10,943 nucleotides of DNA from DATLZM01 sp035559315 (GCA_035559315.1 DATMBJ010000236.1:1-10943), one strand, 5' to 3'; shown: positions 1 to 6,795, numbered from the stretch's first letter. The notes: generated from the sequence alone by a model not told the origin. Made by a program: numbers and translations.

Positions 1-47
1 GTGCCCTGGAAGTGACGTGGTTCACTGCACGGAGAACCGGGGCTCGC

Positions 48-53
48 TAGGGT
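48..53 (+). promoter_or_regulatory. Probable -10 box of a leaderless promoter for the DUF222/HNH gene
   Basis: TAGGGT fits the actinobacterial -10 pattern TANNNT. Only six bases (cgacgc) separate it from the ATG at 60, so transcription would start at or within a base or two of the start codon. No Shine-Dalgarno sequence precedes the ATG, which agrees with leaderless translation. I see no convincing -35 box at 16-18 bases' spacing; TTCACT at 21-26 is too far away. Bases 1-47 show nothing else recognisable. Confidence 0.45.
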
Positions 54-59
54 CGACGC

Positions 60-1241
60 ATGAGCGGGATCCGGTCGGCGCTCGAGGAGCTCGCGGCGGA
101 GGACGTCCGGTTCGCCTCCGACGGAGAGCTCGTCGAGGGGCTCCGGGAGATCGAGCGGGCCGTCTCGGCCCTCGAGGTCGAGCGGGCCAGGCGGGTCTCG
201 GAGCTCGAGGAGCGGGGCGTGGCGGCCCGCGAGGGGCTCTCGGTGACGTCCTTCCTGGCCGACCGCTTCCGGATGGCGCCCTCCTGGGCCGCCCGGTACG
301 TGGCCTGGGCACGGGCGCTCGCCCGCGCGCCCCGGACCCGGGAGGCGCTCGCCCAGGGAGAGATCCATCCATCCGCCGCGGCGGTGCTCCTCCAGGCCCG
401 GGGCTCGTCGGAAGAGCTCTTCGAGCGCGACGAGGAGGTCCTCGTGGACGCGGCCCGGACGCTCCCCCACCGGGATCTCCGCCGCGTGGTGGCCCACTGG
501 CGCCAGGCGGCGGACCCCGTGGCGGCCGCGGACGAGGCCGACCGGCTCTACGCGCGGCGCCGCCTCCACGTCTCGCCGACGCTCGACGGGATGGTTCGGG
601 TGGACGGGGACCTCGATCCCGAGACCGGCCAGACCCTGATCACGGCCCTCGACGCCGTGGTCTCCGCCGAGATCCGGGACAACCGCGACTACGACATGCG
701 GAGCTACGCGCAGCGCCGGGCCGACGCGCTGGCCGAGATCTGCCGCCGCTACCTCGACTCCGGGGACCGTCCGGAGGTGGGCGGCGAGCGGCCGCATGTC
801 GTGGTGAACGTGGACCTCGCCGCGCTCCTCGGGGACCCCTACGGTCGGGCCGAGTTCGAGGACGCCGGCCTGCTCACCCCGCCCCAGGTCCGGCGGTGGT
901 CGTGCGACGCGGACCTCATCCGGCTCCTGTCGCGGGGCCGCTCGCAGCCGCTCGACGTGGGGCGGCGGACCCCCGTGGTCTCCCCGGCGCTCCGTCGGGC
1001 CCTCGTGGCCCGGGATCGGGGCTGCCGCTACCCGGGCTGCGGCCGCCCTCCGCGGTGGTGCGAGGCCCACCACGTGAAGCACTGGGCGGACGGGGGCGAG
1101 ACCTGCCTGGCGAACACGATCCTGCTCTGCCGCCGGCACCACCGGATGGTTCACCTGGGGCTCGGGCTCCCGCTCGTGGTCCTGGACGGCCAGCCCACGT
1201 TCCTCCGGGCCGGCGGCGAGCCCGTGGGGCTACCCCCGTAG
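60..1241 (+). CDS. DUF222 domain / HNH endonuclease-like protein (13E12-repeat type)
   Basis: This 393-residue protein has the two-part layout of the DUF222-HNH (13E12 repeat) family, which is abundant in actinobacteria. The N-terminal part, about residues 5-290, is a mainly helical, charged DUF222-like region. The C-terminal part, about 303-370, is an HNH nuclease fold. Visible there are the possible zinc pair C322/C327 in RGCRYPGCGRPP, the core H337-H338 in CEAHHVKHW, N352 in the middle of the motif, and C357 with H360-H361 in LCRRHH. The usual HNH residues therefore look intact. The ATG at 60 is the chosen start because the protein begins with a typical N-terminus and a -10-like box lies just upstream. 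The biological role of the family is not established; members are often multicopy, and some mycobacterial copies (REP13E12) are prophage integration sites. It reads in the same direction as the ilv operon but is separated by a promoter, so it is probably an independent unit. Confidence 0.88.
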   Translation: MSGIRSALEELAAEDVRFASDGELVEGLREIERAVSALEVERARRVSELEERGVAAREGLSVTSFLADRFRMAPSWAARYVAWARALARAPRTREALAQGEIHPSAAAVLLQARGSSEELFERDEEVLVDAARTLPHRDLRRVVAHWRQAADPVAAADEADRLYARRRLHVSPTLDGMVRVDGDLDPETGQTLITALDAVVSAEIRDNRDYDMRSYAQRRADALAEICRRYLDSGDRPEVGGERPHVVVNVDLAALLGDPYGRAEFEDAGLLTPPQVRRWSCDADLIRLLSRGRSQPLDVGRRTPVVSPALRRALVARDRGCRYPGCGRPPRWCEAHHVKHWADGGETCLANTILLCRRHHRMVHLGLGLPLVVLDGQPTFLRAGGEPVGLPP

Positions 1242-1332
1242 CGGACGCCCCGGGCCCGACCGCCCGCGGCCCGGCCCCGGTACGACGGTCGCGGCGCTGG
1301 GTCACGGGCCGAACACGGAGGCGGACCTGCGG

Positions 1333-1361
1333 TTGACACCGGGCCGTTCAGGGCCCAACAT
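1333..1361 (+). promoter_or_regulatory. Promoter of the ilv-leu-cimA operon
   Basis: A perfect TTGACA -35 box (1333-1338) is followed after exactly 17 bases by CAACAT (1356-1361), a weak -10 box that keeps the A at position 2 and the T at position 6. A start near 1367-1370 would leave only a few bases before the leader-peptide ATG at 1374. The preceding 91 bases after the DUF222/HNH stop (1242-1332) are GC-rich and hold no gene I can support. A CGACCG/CGGTCG inverted repeat (1257-1262 with 1286-1291) lies there but lacks a T-run, so I do not call it a terminator. Confidence 0.6.
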
Positions 1362-1373
1362 GAGGGACCAACC

Positions 1374-1430
1374 ATGGCCAGGCACGAGAGGATCTCGTCC
1401 GGGAAGCAGGCCCTCGTACTTATTAGCTAG
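1374..1430 (+). CDS. Branched-chain amino acid leader peptide (attenuator peptide)
   Basis: This is an 18-codon reading frame, MARHERISSGKQALVLIS, from ATG 1374 to TAG 1428-1430. It is too short for routine gene calling. Four consecutive codons near its end, CTC GTA CTT ATT (1413-1424), read Leu-Val-Leu-Ile, which are the three products of the genes downstream. GTA, CTT and ATT look uncommon in this GC-rich sequence, where Val, Leu and Ile are nearly always GTG/GTC, CTC/CTG and ATC, so ribosomes should be sensitive to the matching charged tRNAs. A GAGGGA sequence (1362-1367) sits six bases before the ATG, but it may lie upstream of the predicted transcript start, in which case translation would be nearly leaderless. 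The peptide ends 38 bases before the terminator hairpin at 1469-1494, the expected spacing for ribosome-mediated attenuation. It most likely has no function of its own as a peptide. Confidence 0.85.
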   Translation: MARHERISSGKQALVLIS

Positions 1431-1464
1431 GCGCGGGCAGGGCCAGCGTGCCCTGTTCCGCGCC
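1430..1464 (+). promoter_or_regulatory. Attenuator hairpin upstream of the terminator (pause or anti-antiterminator stem)
   Basis: GGCGCGG (1430-1436) pairs perfectly with CCGCGCC (1458-1464). The stem continues inward as CAGGGC (1438-1443) with GCCCTG (1450-1455), leaving a six-base loop. The hairpin begins at the last base of the leader stop codon, so a ribosome resting at the stop would cover its 5' arm. The same 5' arm can form other pairings, described in the findings, so its exact regulatory role is inferred. Confidence 0.55.
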
Positions 1465-1468
1465 GGAG

Positions 1469-1494
1469 ACCCCTCGCCGCGCGAGGGGTTTTTT
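1469..1494 (+). terminator. Rho-independent attenuator terminator
   Basis: CCCCTCGC (1470-1477) pairs perfectly with GCGAGGGG (1481-1488) across a three-base loop. An extra A-T pair is possible at 1469/1489, and a run of six T's (1489-1494) follows. This is a textbook intrinsic terminator, and its T-run is the longest I noticed in this GC-rich window. It lies between the leader peptide and the first structural gene, so it acts as a conditional attenuator rather than as the end of an upstream gene. Bases 1495-1570, up to the next start, hold only a small GGACC/GGTCC inverted repeat and a purine-rich ribosome binding site. Confidence 0.9.
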
Positions 1495-1570
1495 GCACCC
1501 CTCGTCCGGCGGGACCGGGCGGGGACGGGGAACCGAGGACCGGGCGAGGTCCCGGCGGAGCCGGGAGGAG

Positions 1571-1897
1571 ATGAGGACGGTGCGGTACGAGTTCGAGCGC
1601 GAAGGCAGGACGGTGGGGACGGCCCTGTGGGAGGGGCCGGGCCAGGTCTCCGTGGAGGCCGACGACGAGGCCACGAGGGCCAGGCTGGAGCGGTTCTTCC
1701 GCTCCGAGGTGGCCTACATGTCCGGGGGGTTCGGCGTGGACGACCACGACGAGGCCCTCTCGGTCCGCCGCCGCGACTGGACCCCCTGGGAGTTCGAGCG
1801 GGCCTGCCGGCACCTGGCCCAGCGGATGGGCGCGCGGGCCCGGCGGGTGGCCACCGGCCCGGTCGAGGGGCGCCCGGAGGAGGTCACGGCGAGGTGA
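1571..1897 (+). CDS. Unrecognised 108-residue protein, first gene after the attenuator
   Basis: I do not recognise this family. The frame starts at ATG 1571 behind GGGAGGAG (1563-1570), a strong but closely spaced ribosome binding site. It ends at TGA 1895-1897, sharing bases with the GTG start of ilvB (GTGA), so the two should be translationally coupled. Codon choice is strongly G/C at third positions like its neighbours, which supports a real gene. The protein is soluble-looking, with no signal peptide or membrane segment. The first 30 residues look like beta strands (RTVRYEFEREG, then VSVEADD), followed by a helix (about 32-48), a Gly-rich turn (MSGGFG), and a second helix after RRRDWTPWEFERACRHLAQR (about 67-88). 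A small alpha/beta fold is likely. Its position suggests co-regulation with acetolactate synthase, but a regulatory or structural link is only inference. An in-frame extension upstream is possible but would run into the attenuator terminator. Confidence 0.72.
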   Translation: MRTVRYEFEREGRTVGTALWEGPGQVSVEADDEATRARLERFFRSEVAYMSGGFGVDDHDEALSVRRRDWTPWEFERACRHLAQRMGARARRVATGPVEGRPEEVTAR

Positions 1898-3642
1898 AGG
1901 TCACCGGCGCGCAGGCGCTCTTCAAGGCCCTCGAGGGCGAGGGCGTCGAGGTCGTGTTCGGGATCCCGGGCGGGGCCATCCTCCCCGCCTACGACCCGCT
2001 CCTGGATTCCGGGGTGCGGCACATCCTCTGCCGCCACGAGCAGGGCGCGGGGCACGCGGCCGAGGGCTACGCCCACGCCACCGGGAGGGTCGGCGTGTGC
2101 ATGGCCACCTCCGGGCCCGGCGGCTGCAACCTCGTCACGGCCCTGGCCGACGCGAAGATGGACTCGGTGCCGGTGGTCGCGATCACCGGGCAGGTCCCCA
2201 CGCCGGTCGTCGGCAACGACGCCTTCCAGGAGGCCGACATCACCGGCATCACGATGCCGATCACCAAGCACAACTACCTGGTCCGCGCGGCCGAGGACAT
2301 CCCCCGGGTGATCCGGGAGGCCTTCCACATCGCGAGCACCGGCCGGCCCGGCCCCGTGCTCGTGGACATCCCCAAGGACGTCCTGCTCCAGGAGTTCGCC
2401 TGGTACTGGCCCGAGCAGGTCGACATCCCCGGCTACAAGCCGACCACCAAGGCCAACGTGCGCCAGGTGCGGGAGGCGGTGAAGCTGATCCTCGCCTCCG
2501 AGCGACCGGTCCTCTACGTGGGCGGCGGCGTGCTCAAGGCCGACGCCACCAAGGAGCTCCACCGGCTGGCCACCGCCGGCAGGCTCCCGGTGGTCACCAC
2601 GCTCATGGCCCGCGGGGCGTTCCCGGACACCCACGAGCTCTGCCTCGGGATGCCCGGGATGCACGGGAACTACACCGCGGTCACCGCGATGCAGAAGGCC
2701 GACCTCCTGGTGGCGCTGGGGGCCCGGTTCGACGACCGGGTCACCGGGAACCTGGCCACGTTCGCGCCCCACGCGAAGGTGGTCCACGTCGACATCGACC
2801 CCGCGGAGATCGGGAAGAACCGTCGGGCCGACGTGCCGATCGTGGGCGACGCCAAGGACGCCATCGCGAAGCTCGCCGCGGAGCTCGAGCGCCAGCAGGC
2901 CGAGCGCGGGGGCCCGCCGGACCGGGGGCCCTGGCTCGCCCAGCTCCGGGAGTGGCGGGAGCGGTTCCCGCTCCGCTACACCCAGCCGGCGGACGGTCCC
3001 CTCAAGCCGCAGTTCGCGATCGAGCGCCTGTACGAGCTCACGAAGGGCGAGGCGGTGGTGGTGGCCGGGGTCGGGCAGCACCAGATGTGGACCTCGCAGT
3101 TCTGGCGGTTCGACCGGCCCCGGACCTGGATCAACTCGGGCGGCCTCGGCACCATGGGCTTCGCGGTCCCCGCGGCCCTGGGCGCCAAGATTGGCCGGCC
3201 GAAGGAGCGGGTGCTCGCGATCGACGGCGACGGCTGCTTCCAGATGACGGCCCAGGAGCTCGCGACCTCGACCACCGAGGGCATCCCGATCATGGTGGCG
3301 ATCATCAACAACGCCTATCTCGGGATGGTCCGCCAGTGGCAGGAGCTGTTCTACAACGAGCGGTACTCCCAGGTGTACCTGTCGCACGACGTGCCGGACT
3401 ACGTGAAGCTCGCCGAGGCCTACGGCGCGGTCGGGCTCCGGGCCGAGCACCCCGACGAGGTCGACCCGGTGATCGAGAAGGCCCTCTCGGTCACCGACCG
3501 GAGCGTCGTCATCGACTTCCGCTGCGACCCGGCCGAGATGTGCTTCCCGATGGTGCCGGCCGGTGCGTCCAACGACGACATCATCCTCGGCCCGGAGTTC
3601 GCGAAGCCGGCCGAGGACCCCGCGGAGGCCCCGATCGCATGA
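1894..3642 (+). CDS. ilvB: Acetolactate synthase (acetohydroxyacid synthase), large catalytic subunit
   Basis: This ThDP- and FAD-dependent enzyme condenses two pyruvates to 2-acetolactate, or pyruvate with 2-oxobutyrate to 2-aceto-2-hydroxybutyrate. That is the first common step to valine, leucine and isoleucine. From GTG 1894 the product has 582 residues, the normal length for the family without an N-terminal extension. The N-terminal ThDP domain has VFGIPGGAILPAYDP (21-35) and the catalytic glutamate E49 in CRHEQGAGHAAEG. A central FAD-binding region spans roughly 190-340. The C-terminal ThDP domain carries the metal-binding GDG (445-447) with NN at 472-473, and VRQWQELFYNERYS. The GTG start is chosen because family members begin with almost the same K-V-T-G-A-Q-A-L sequence, and because it overlaps the upstream stop. 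GGAGGAGG (1876-1883) is the ribosome binding site. The gene is followed by its regulatory subunit. Expression should respond to the upstream attenuator. Confidence 0.97.
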   Translation: MKVTGAQALFKALEGEGVEVVFGIPGGAILPAYDPLLDSGVRHILCRHEQGAGHAAEGYAHATGRVGVCMATSGPGGCNLVTALADAKMDSVPVVAITGQVPTPVVGNDAFQEADITGITMPITKHNYLVRAAEDIPRVIREAFHIASTGRPGPVLVDIPKDVLLQEFAWYWPEQVDIPGYKPTTKANVRQVREAVKLILASERPVLYVGGGVLKADATKELHRLATAGRLPVVTTLMARGAFPDTHELCLGMPGMHGNYTAVTAMQKADLLVALGARFDDRVTGNLATFAPHAKVVHVDIDPAEIGKNRRADVPIVGDAKDAIAKLAAELERQQAERGGPPDRGPWLAQLREWRERFPLRYTQPADGPLKPQFAIERLYELTKGEAVVVAGVGQHQMWTSQFWRFDRPRTWINSGGLGTMGFAVPAALGAKIGRPKERVLAIDGDGCFQMTAQELATSTTEGIPIMVAIINNAYLGMVRQWQELFYNERYSQVYLSHDVPDYVKLAEAYGAVGLRAEHPDEVDPVIEKALSVTDRSVVIDFRCDPAEMCFPMVPAGASNDDIILGPEFAKPAEDPAEAPIA

Positions 3643-3673
3643 GCGCGCGGAGGGCGGGCCCAGGCGGTGCGGC

Positions 3674-3682
3674 GGGGGGAGG
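3674..3682 (+). promoter_or_regulatory. Ribosome binding site that fixes the ilvN start
   Basis: GGGGGGAGG lies six bases before GTG 3689. The reading frame stays open further upstream into ilvB, so this site and the family's conserved N-terminus decide the start. Confidence 0.7.
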
Positions 3683-3688
3683 CGCCCG

Positions 3689-4216
3689 GTGAGCCTCCAC
3701 ACGCTCTCGGTGCTGGTCGAGGACAAGCCCGGGGTCCTCACCCGGGTGGCCGGGCTGTTCGCCGCCCGGGGGTTCAACATCGACTCCCTGGCGGTGGGCC
3801 CCACCCACGAGCCGGGCCTGTCGCGGATGACGATCGTGGTGAACGTGGAGCGGAAGCCGCTCGAGCAGGTCACGAAGCAGCTCAACAAGCTGATCAACGT
3901 GATCAAGGTCGTCGAGCACGAGCCCGGGGAGGCGGTGGAGCGCGAGCTGATGCTGGTGAAGGTCCGGGCCGAGGGCGACGCCCGGGCCCGGGTGATCGAG
4001 ATCGCGGAGATCTTCCGGGCCCGGATCCTCGACGTGACCCACCGCACGCTCACGATCGAGGCCACCGGGGCCCCGGACAAGCTCGAGGCGCTCCGGGAGC
4101 TGCTCGCGGACTTCGGGATCGTGGAGCTGGCGCGGACCGGGCGGGTGGCTCTGGCCCGGGGCGAGCGGAGCATCCGGGAGCGGGGGCTCCGGGCGGTGCG
4201 GCAGGCGGGGGCGTGA
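3689..4216 (+). CDS. ilvN: Acetolactate synthase, small regulatory subunit
   Basis: This 175-residue regulatory subunit binds the IlvB catalytic subunit, raises its activity and confers feedback inhibition, typically by valine. The N-terminal ACT domain (about 2-78) shows the family signature LVEDKPGVLTRVAGLF (9-24), RGFNIDSLAVGPT and SRMTIVV. The second, ACT-like C-terminal domain (about 85-160) shows ERELMLVKV, FRARILDVTHRTLTIEATG and ELARTGRVALARG. The pattern closely matches actinobacterial IlvN/IlvH as I recall it, including D12 where E. coli IlvH has Asn. The GTG at 3689 is chosen because it gives the typical family N-terminus and has a strong ribosome binding site. The gene starts 46 bases after ilvB stops; a 17-codon mini-frame bridges that gap (see findings). 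It ends 22 bases before ilvC. Confidence 0.95.
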   Translation: MSLHTLSVLVEDKPGVLTRVAGLFAARGFNIDSLAVGPTHEPGLSRMTIVVNVERKPLEQVTKQLNKLINVIKVVEHEPGEAVERELMLVKVRAEGDARARVIEIAEIFRARILDVTHRTLTIEATGAPDKLEALRELLADFGIVELARTGRVALARGERSIRERGLRAVRQAGA

Positions 4217-4238
4217 GCCCCGGACCGGGAGGGAGCGG

Positions 4239-5255
4239 ATGGCGACGATCTACTACGAGAAGGACGCGGACCGCTCGGCCCTTGACGGCCAGCGGATCGC
4301 GGTGCTCGGGTTCGGCAGCCAGGGCCACGCTCACGCCCTGAACCTCCGGGACTCGGGGTTCGACGTCCGGGTCGGGCTGCGGGAGGGGTCGCGGTCGTGG
4401 CGGACGGCGGAGGAGGCCGGGCTCCGGGTGGTGCCCACCGCCGAGGCGGCCGCCGAGGGGGACGTGGTGATGGTGCTGCTCCCCGACACCGCGCAGCCCG
4501 CGGTCTACGAGCGGGAGGTGGGGCCGAACCTGGAGCCGGGGAACATGCTGATGTTCGCCCACGGGTTCAACGTCCACTTCGGCCGGATCCGGCCGCCGGA
4601 GGGCGTGGACGTCACGATGATCGCCCCCAAGGGCCCCGGGCACCTGGTGCGGCGGACCTACCAGGAGGGGATCGGCACCCCGGCCCTGGTCGCCGTCCAG
4701 CAGGACGCCACGGGGAAGGCCCTGGACCGGGCCCTGGCCTACGCCGCCGGGATCGGCTGCGCCCGGGCCGGGGTCATCCGGACCACGTTCCAGGAGGAGA
4801 CCGAGACCGACCTGTTCGGCGAGCAGACCGTGCTCTGCGGCGGGGTCTCGCAGCTGATCCTGGCGGGGTTCGAGACCCTGGTGGAGGCCGGCTACCAGCC
4901 CGAGGTGGCGTACTTCGAGTGCCTCCACGAGCTGAAGCTGATCGTGGACCTGATCTACGAGGGCGGGCTCTCGTGGATGCGGTACTCGGTGTCGGACACC
5001 GCCGAGTACGGCGATTACACCCGGGGCCCGCGGGTGATCGACGAGGAGGTGCGGCAGGAGATGCGGCGGATCCTCGAGGAGATCCGCGCCGGGAGCTTCG
5101 CGGAGGAGTGGGTCGGGGAGGCCGAGGCCGGCTTCCCCAACTTCCTCGCCATGCGGGCGGCGGCCCGCGCGCACCGGATCGAGGAGGTTGGGAGGGAGCT
5201 GCGGCGGATGATGCCGTGGCTCAGGTCCGAGGAGAAGGTGGTCCCCGATGCCTGA
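4239..5255 (+). CDS. ilvC: Ketol-acid reductoisomerase (NADP+), class I
   Basis: It isomerises and reduces acetolactate to 2,3-dihydroxyisovalerate, or the 2-aceto-2-hydroxybutyrate analogue, using NADPH and Mg2+. At 338 residues it is the short class I form. The N-terminal Rossmann domain has GFGSQGHAHALNLRDSG (24-40). Its cofactor loop, GLREGSRSW (46-54), with Arg and Ser residues, is typical of NADPH preference. H108 in FAHGFNVHF is the expected catalytic histidine, followed by MIAPKGPGH. The C-terminal knotted helical domain has the metal ligands D191 and E195 (TETDLFGEQ), E227 and E231 (YFECLHELK), and the substrate-binding S252 in YSVSDTAEYGD. All key residues are present. ATG 4239 follows GGGAGGGAG (4227-4235). 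The last eight bases overlap the start of leuA, indicating coupled translation. Confidence 0.97.
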   Translation: MATIYYEKDADRSALDGQRIAVLGFGSQGHAHALNLRDSGFDVRVGLREGSRSWRTAEEAGLRVVPTAEAAAEGDVVMVLLPDTAQPAVYEREVGPNLEPGNMLMFAHGFNVHFGRIRPPEGVDVTMIAPKGPGHLVRRTYQEGIGTPALVAVQQDATGKALDRALAYAAGIGCARAGVIRTTFQEETETDLFGEQTVLCGGVSQLILAGFETLVEAGYQPEVAYFECLHELKLIVDLIYEGGLSWMRYSVSDTAEYGDYTRGPRVIDEEVRQEMRRILEEIRAGSFAEEWVGEAEAGFPNFLAMRAAARAHRIEEVGRELRRMMPWLRSEEKVVPDA

Positions 5256-6795
5256 CGACGTAGTACGGATCTTCGACACCACCCTGCGCGACGGGGAGCA
5301 GGCCCCGGGCATCGCGCTCACGAAGGCCGAGAAGGTCGAGATCGCCGAGCAGCTCGCGCGGCTCGGCGTCGACGTCCTCGAGGCCGGGTTCCCGATCAGC
5401 TCGGAGGGGGAGTTCGAGGCGGTCCGCGACATCGCGACGAGCGTCCGCGGGCCGGTGATCGCGGCCCTGGCCCGGGTCACGCCGGGCGACATCGAGCGGG
5501 CCGCCGAGGCGCTCAAGGGCGCCGAGCGGTTCCGGATCCACACCTTCGTCTCGACCTCCGAGGTCCACATGCGGGACATGCTCCGGATGAGCCCGAACCA
5601 GGTGCTCGAGGCGACCCGGGAGGCGGTCCGGAAGGCCCGGAGCTACACCGACGACGTGGAGTTCTCCGCCCAGGACGCGACCCGGAGCGACCCCGCGTTC
5701 CTCCTCGAGGTGTTCCGGGTCGCGGTCGAGGAGGGCGCGACCACGATCAACGTCCCGGACACCGTGGGCTACGCGATGCCCCACGAGTTCGGCGAGCTGG
5801 TCCGGACGGTCCGGGAGGCCCTCCCCGACCACGTGGTGGTCTCCACCCACTGCCACAACGACCTCGGGCTCGCCGTGGCCAACTCCCTCGCCGGGATCGT
5901 GAACGGCGCCCGGCAGGTGGAGGTGGCGGTGAACGGGATCGGGGAGCGGGCCGGGAACTGCTCCCTCGAGGAGGTGGCGATGATCGTCCGCACCCGCGGC
6001 CAGGCCCTCGGGGTCCGCCACGGGCTGAACCTGCGGGAGATCATGCGCACCTCGCGGCTGGTCTCGATGCTCACCGGGTACCCGGTCCAGCCGAACAAGG
6101 CGGTGGTCGGCTCGTCGGCCTTCGCCCACGAGAGCGGGATCCACCAGCACGGGGTGCTCTCGAACCGGGCCACCTACGAGATCATGGACCCCCTGGAGAT
6201 CGGCCTGGAGGGGAACCGGCTCGTGCTGGGCAAGCACTCCGGGCGGCACGCGTTCGCCGACGCCCTGGCCAAGCTGGGCTACCAGCTCGAGCGGGAGCAC
6301 CTGGACCGGGCCTTCGCGCGGTTCAAGGAGCTCGCCGACCGGAAGATCCAGCTCACCGACCAGGACCTGGAGGCCATCGTCTCCGAGGAGCTCGGGACCT
6401 CCGAGGCCGACGAGCTGGTCCTCGAGTCGCTCCAGGTCGCGGGCGGCACCCACCTCTCGCCGACCGCCACGGTCCGCCTCCGCCGGGGCGAGGAGGTGGT
6501 CGAGGAGTCGGCGATGGGCGACGGGATGATCGACGCAGCCTGCGGCGCGATCCAGCGGGCGGCGGGGGTCGAGGCCCGGCTCGTCTCGTTCAACGTCTCG
6601 GCCGTGACCTCCGGCTCCGACGCGCTCGGCGACGTCGTGGTCCAGCTGGACGTCGAGGGCCGGCGGGTCACCGGCCGCGGGGTCTCGGTGGACGTGGTGG
6701 AGGCCAGCGCCCGCGCCTACCTCGCCGCGATCAACCGGGCCCTCCAGGCGACGGGCGAGCGCGCCGGCGGGGGCGCCGCCGGGGTCACGCCCTGA
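5248..6795 (+). CDS. leuA: 2-isopropylmalate synthase
   Basis: It condenses acetyl-CoA with 2-oxoisovalerate to 2-isopropylmalate, the first committed step of leucine synthesis. The 515-residue protein is the common bacterial length. The N-terminal TIM barrel (about 5-270) has FDTTLRDGEQAPG (9-21), including catalytic R14 and metal ligand D15, then the metal-binding H201-x-H203 in STHCHNDLGLAVAN and GIGERAGN with N237. A linker region (about 290-380) contains SGIHQHGVL and GKHSGRHAF. The C-terminal allosteric domain (about 390-505), with LVLESLQVAGGTH and GDGMIDAACGAIQ, is the usual site of leucine feedback inhibition. The type differs from the longer LeuA of mycobacteria. The intact C-terminal domain and the LeuA-type N-terminus argue against homocitrate or citramalate synthase. 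It starts inside the end of ilvC and ends ten bases before leuB. Codons 5 and 6 are GTA GTA, unusual for this sequence. Confidence 0.93.
   Translation: MPDDVVRIFDTTLRDGEQAPGIALTKAEKVEIAEQLARLGVDVLEAGFPISSEGEFEAVRDIATSVRGPVIAALARVTPGDIERAAEALKGAERFRIHTFVSTSEVHMRDMLRMSPNQVLEATREAVRKARSYTDDVEFSAQDATRSDPAFLLEVFRVAVEEGATTINVPDTVGYAMPHEFGELVRTVREALPDHVVVSTHCHNDLGLAVANSLAGIVNGARQVEVAVNGIGERAGNCSLEEVAMIVRTRGQALGVRHGLNLREIMRTSRLVSMLTGYPVQPNKAVVGSSAFAHESGIHQHGVLSNRATYEIMDPLEIGLEGNRLVLGKHSGRHAFADALAKLGYQLEREHLDRAFARFKELADRKIQLTDQDLEAIVSEELGTSEADELVLESLQVAGGTHLSPTATVRLRRGEEVVEESAMGDGMIDAACGAIQRAAGVEARLVSFNVSAVTSGSDALGDVVVQLDVEGRRVTGRGVSVDVVEASARAYLAAINRALQATGERAGGGAAGVTP

Noticed and set aside
60..1241. 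The HNH protein as part of a defence island or homing element
   Set aside because: DUF222/HNH genes are common stand-alone genes in actinobacteria. No restriction, CRISPR, toxin, phage or integrase gene lies beside it, and no flanking repeats are visible.
1257..1291. CGACCG/CGGTCG inverted repeat after the DUF222/HNH gene, as its terminator or an operator
   Set aside because: It is short, widely spaced, has no T-run, and has no independent support.
1374..1494. T-box riboswitch as the controller of the ilv operon
   Set aside because: I see no T-box consensus or specifier-loop layout. The distance from promoter to terminator is too short, and the leader peptide with control codons explains the region better.
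1360..1893. Upstream extension of ilvB from ATG 1360, reading through the attenuator in the ilvB frame (includes TTA TTA leucine codons at 1420-1425)
   Set aside because: It would cross the terminator hairpin and the upstream gene, its product is low-complexity, and ilvB family members begin at the GTG 1894 position. The leader frame from 1374 has the better control codons and a prompt stop.
1714..4173. Very long open frame on the minus strand (819 codons) opposite ilvB and ilvN, and similar long minus-strand frames opposite ilvC, leuA, leuB and cimA
   Set aside because: These are shadow frames from high-GC codon usage. They lack family motifs, run opposite to confirmed enzymes, and have low-complexity Pro/Arg/Gly/Val/Asp-rich composition.
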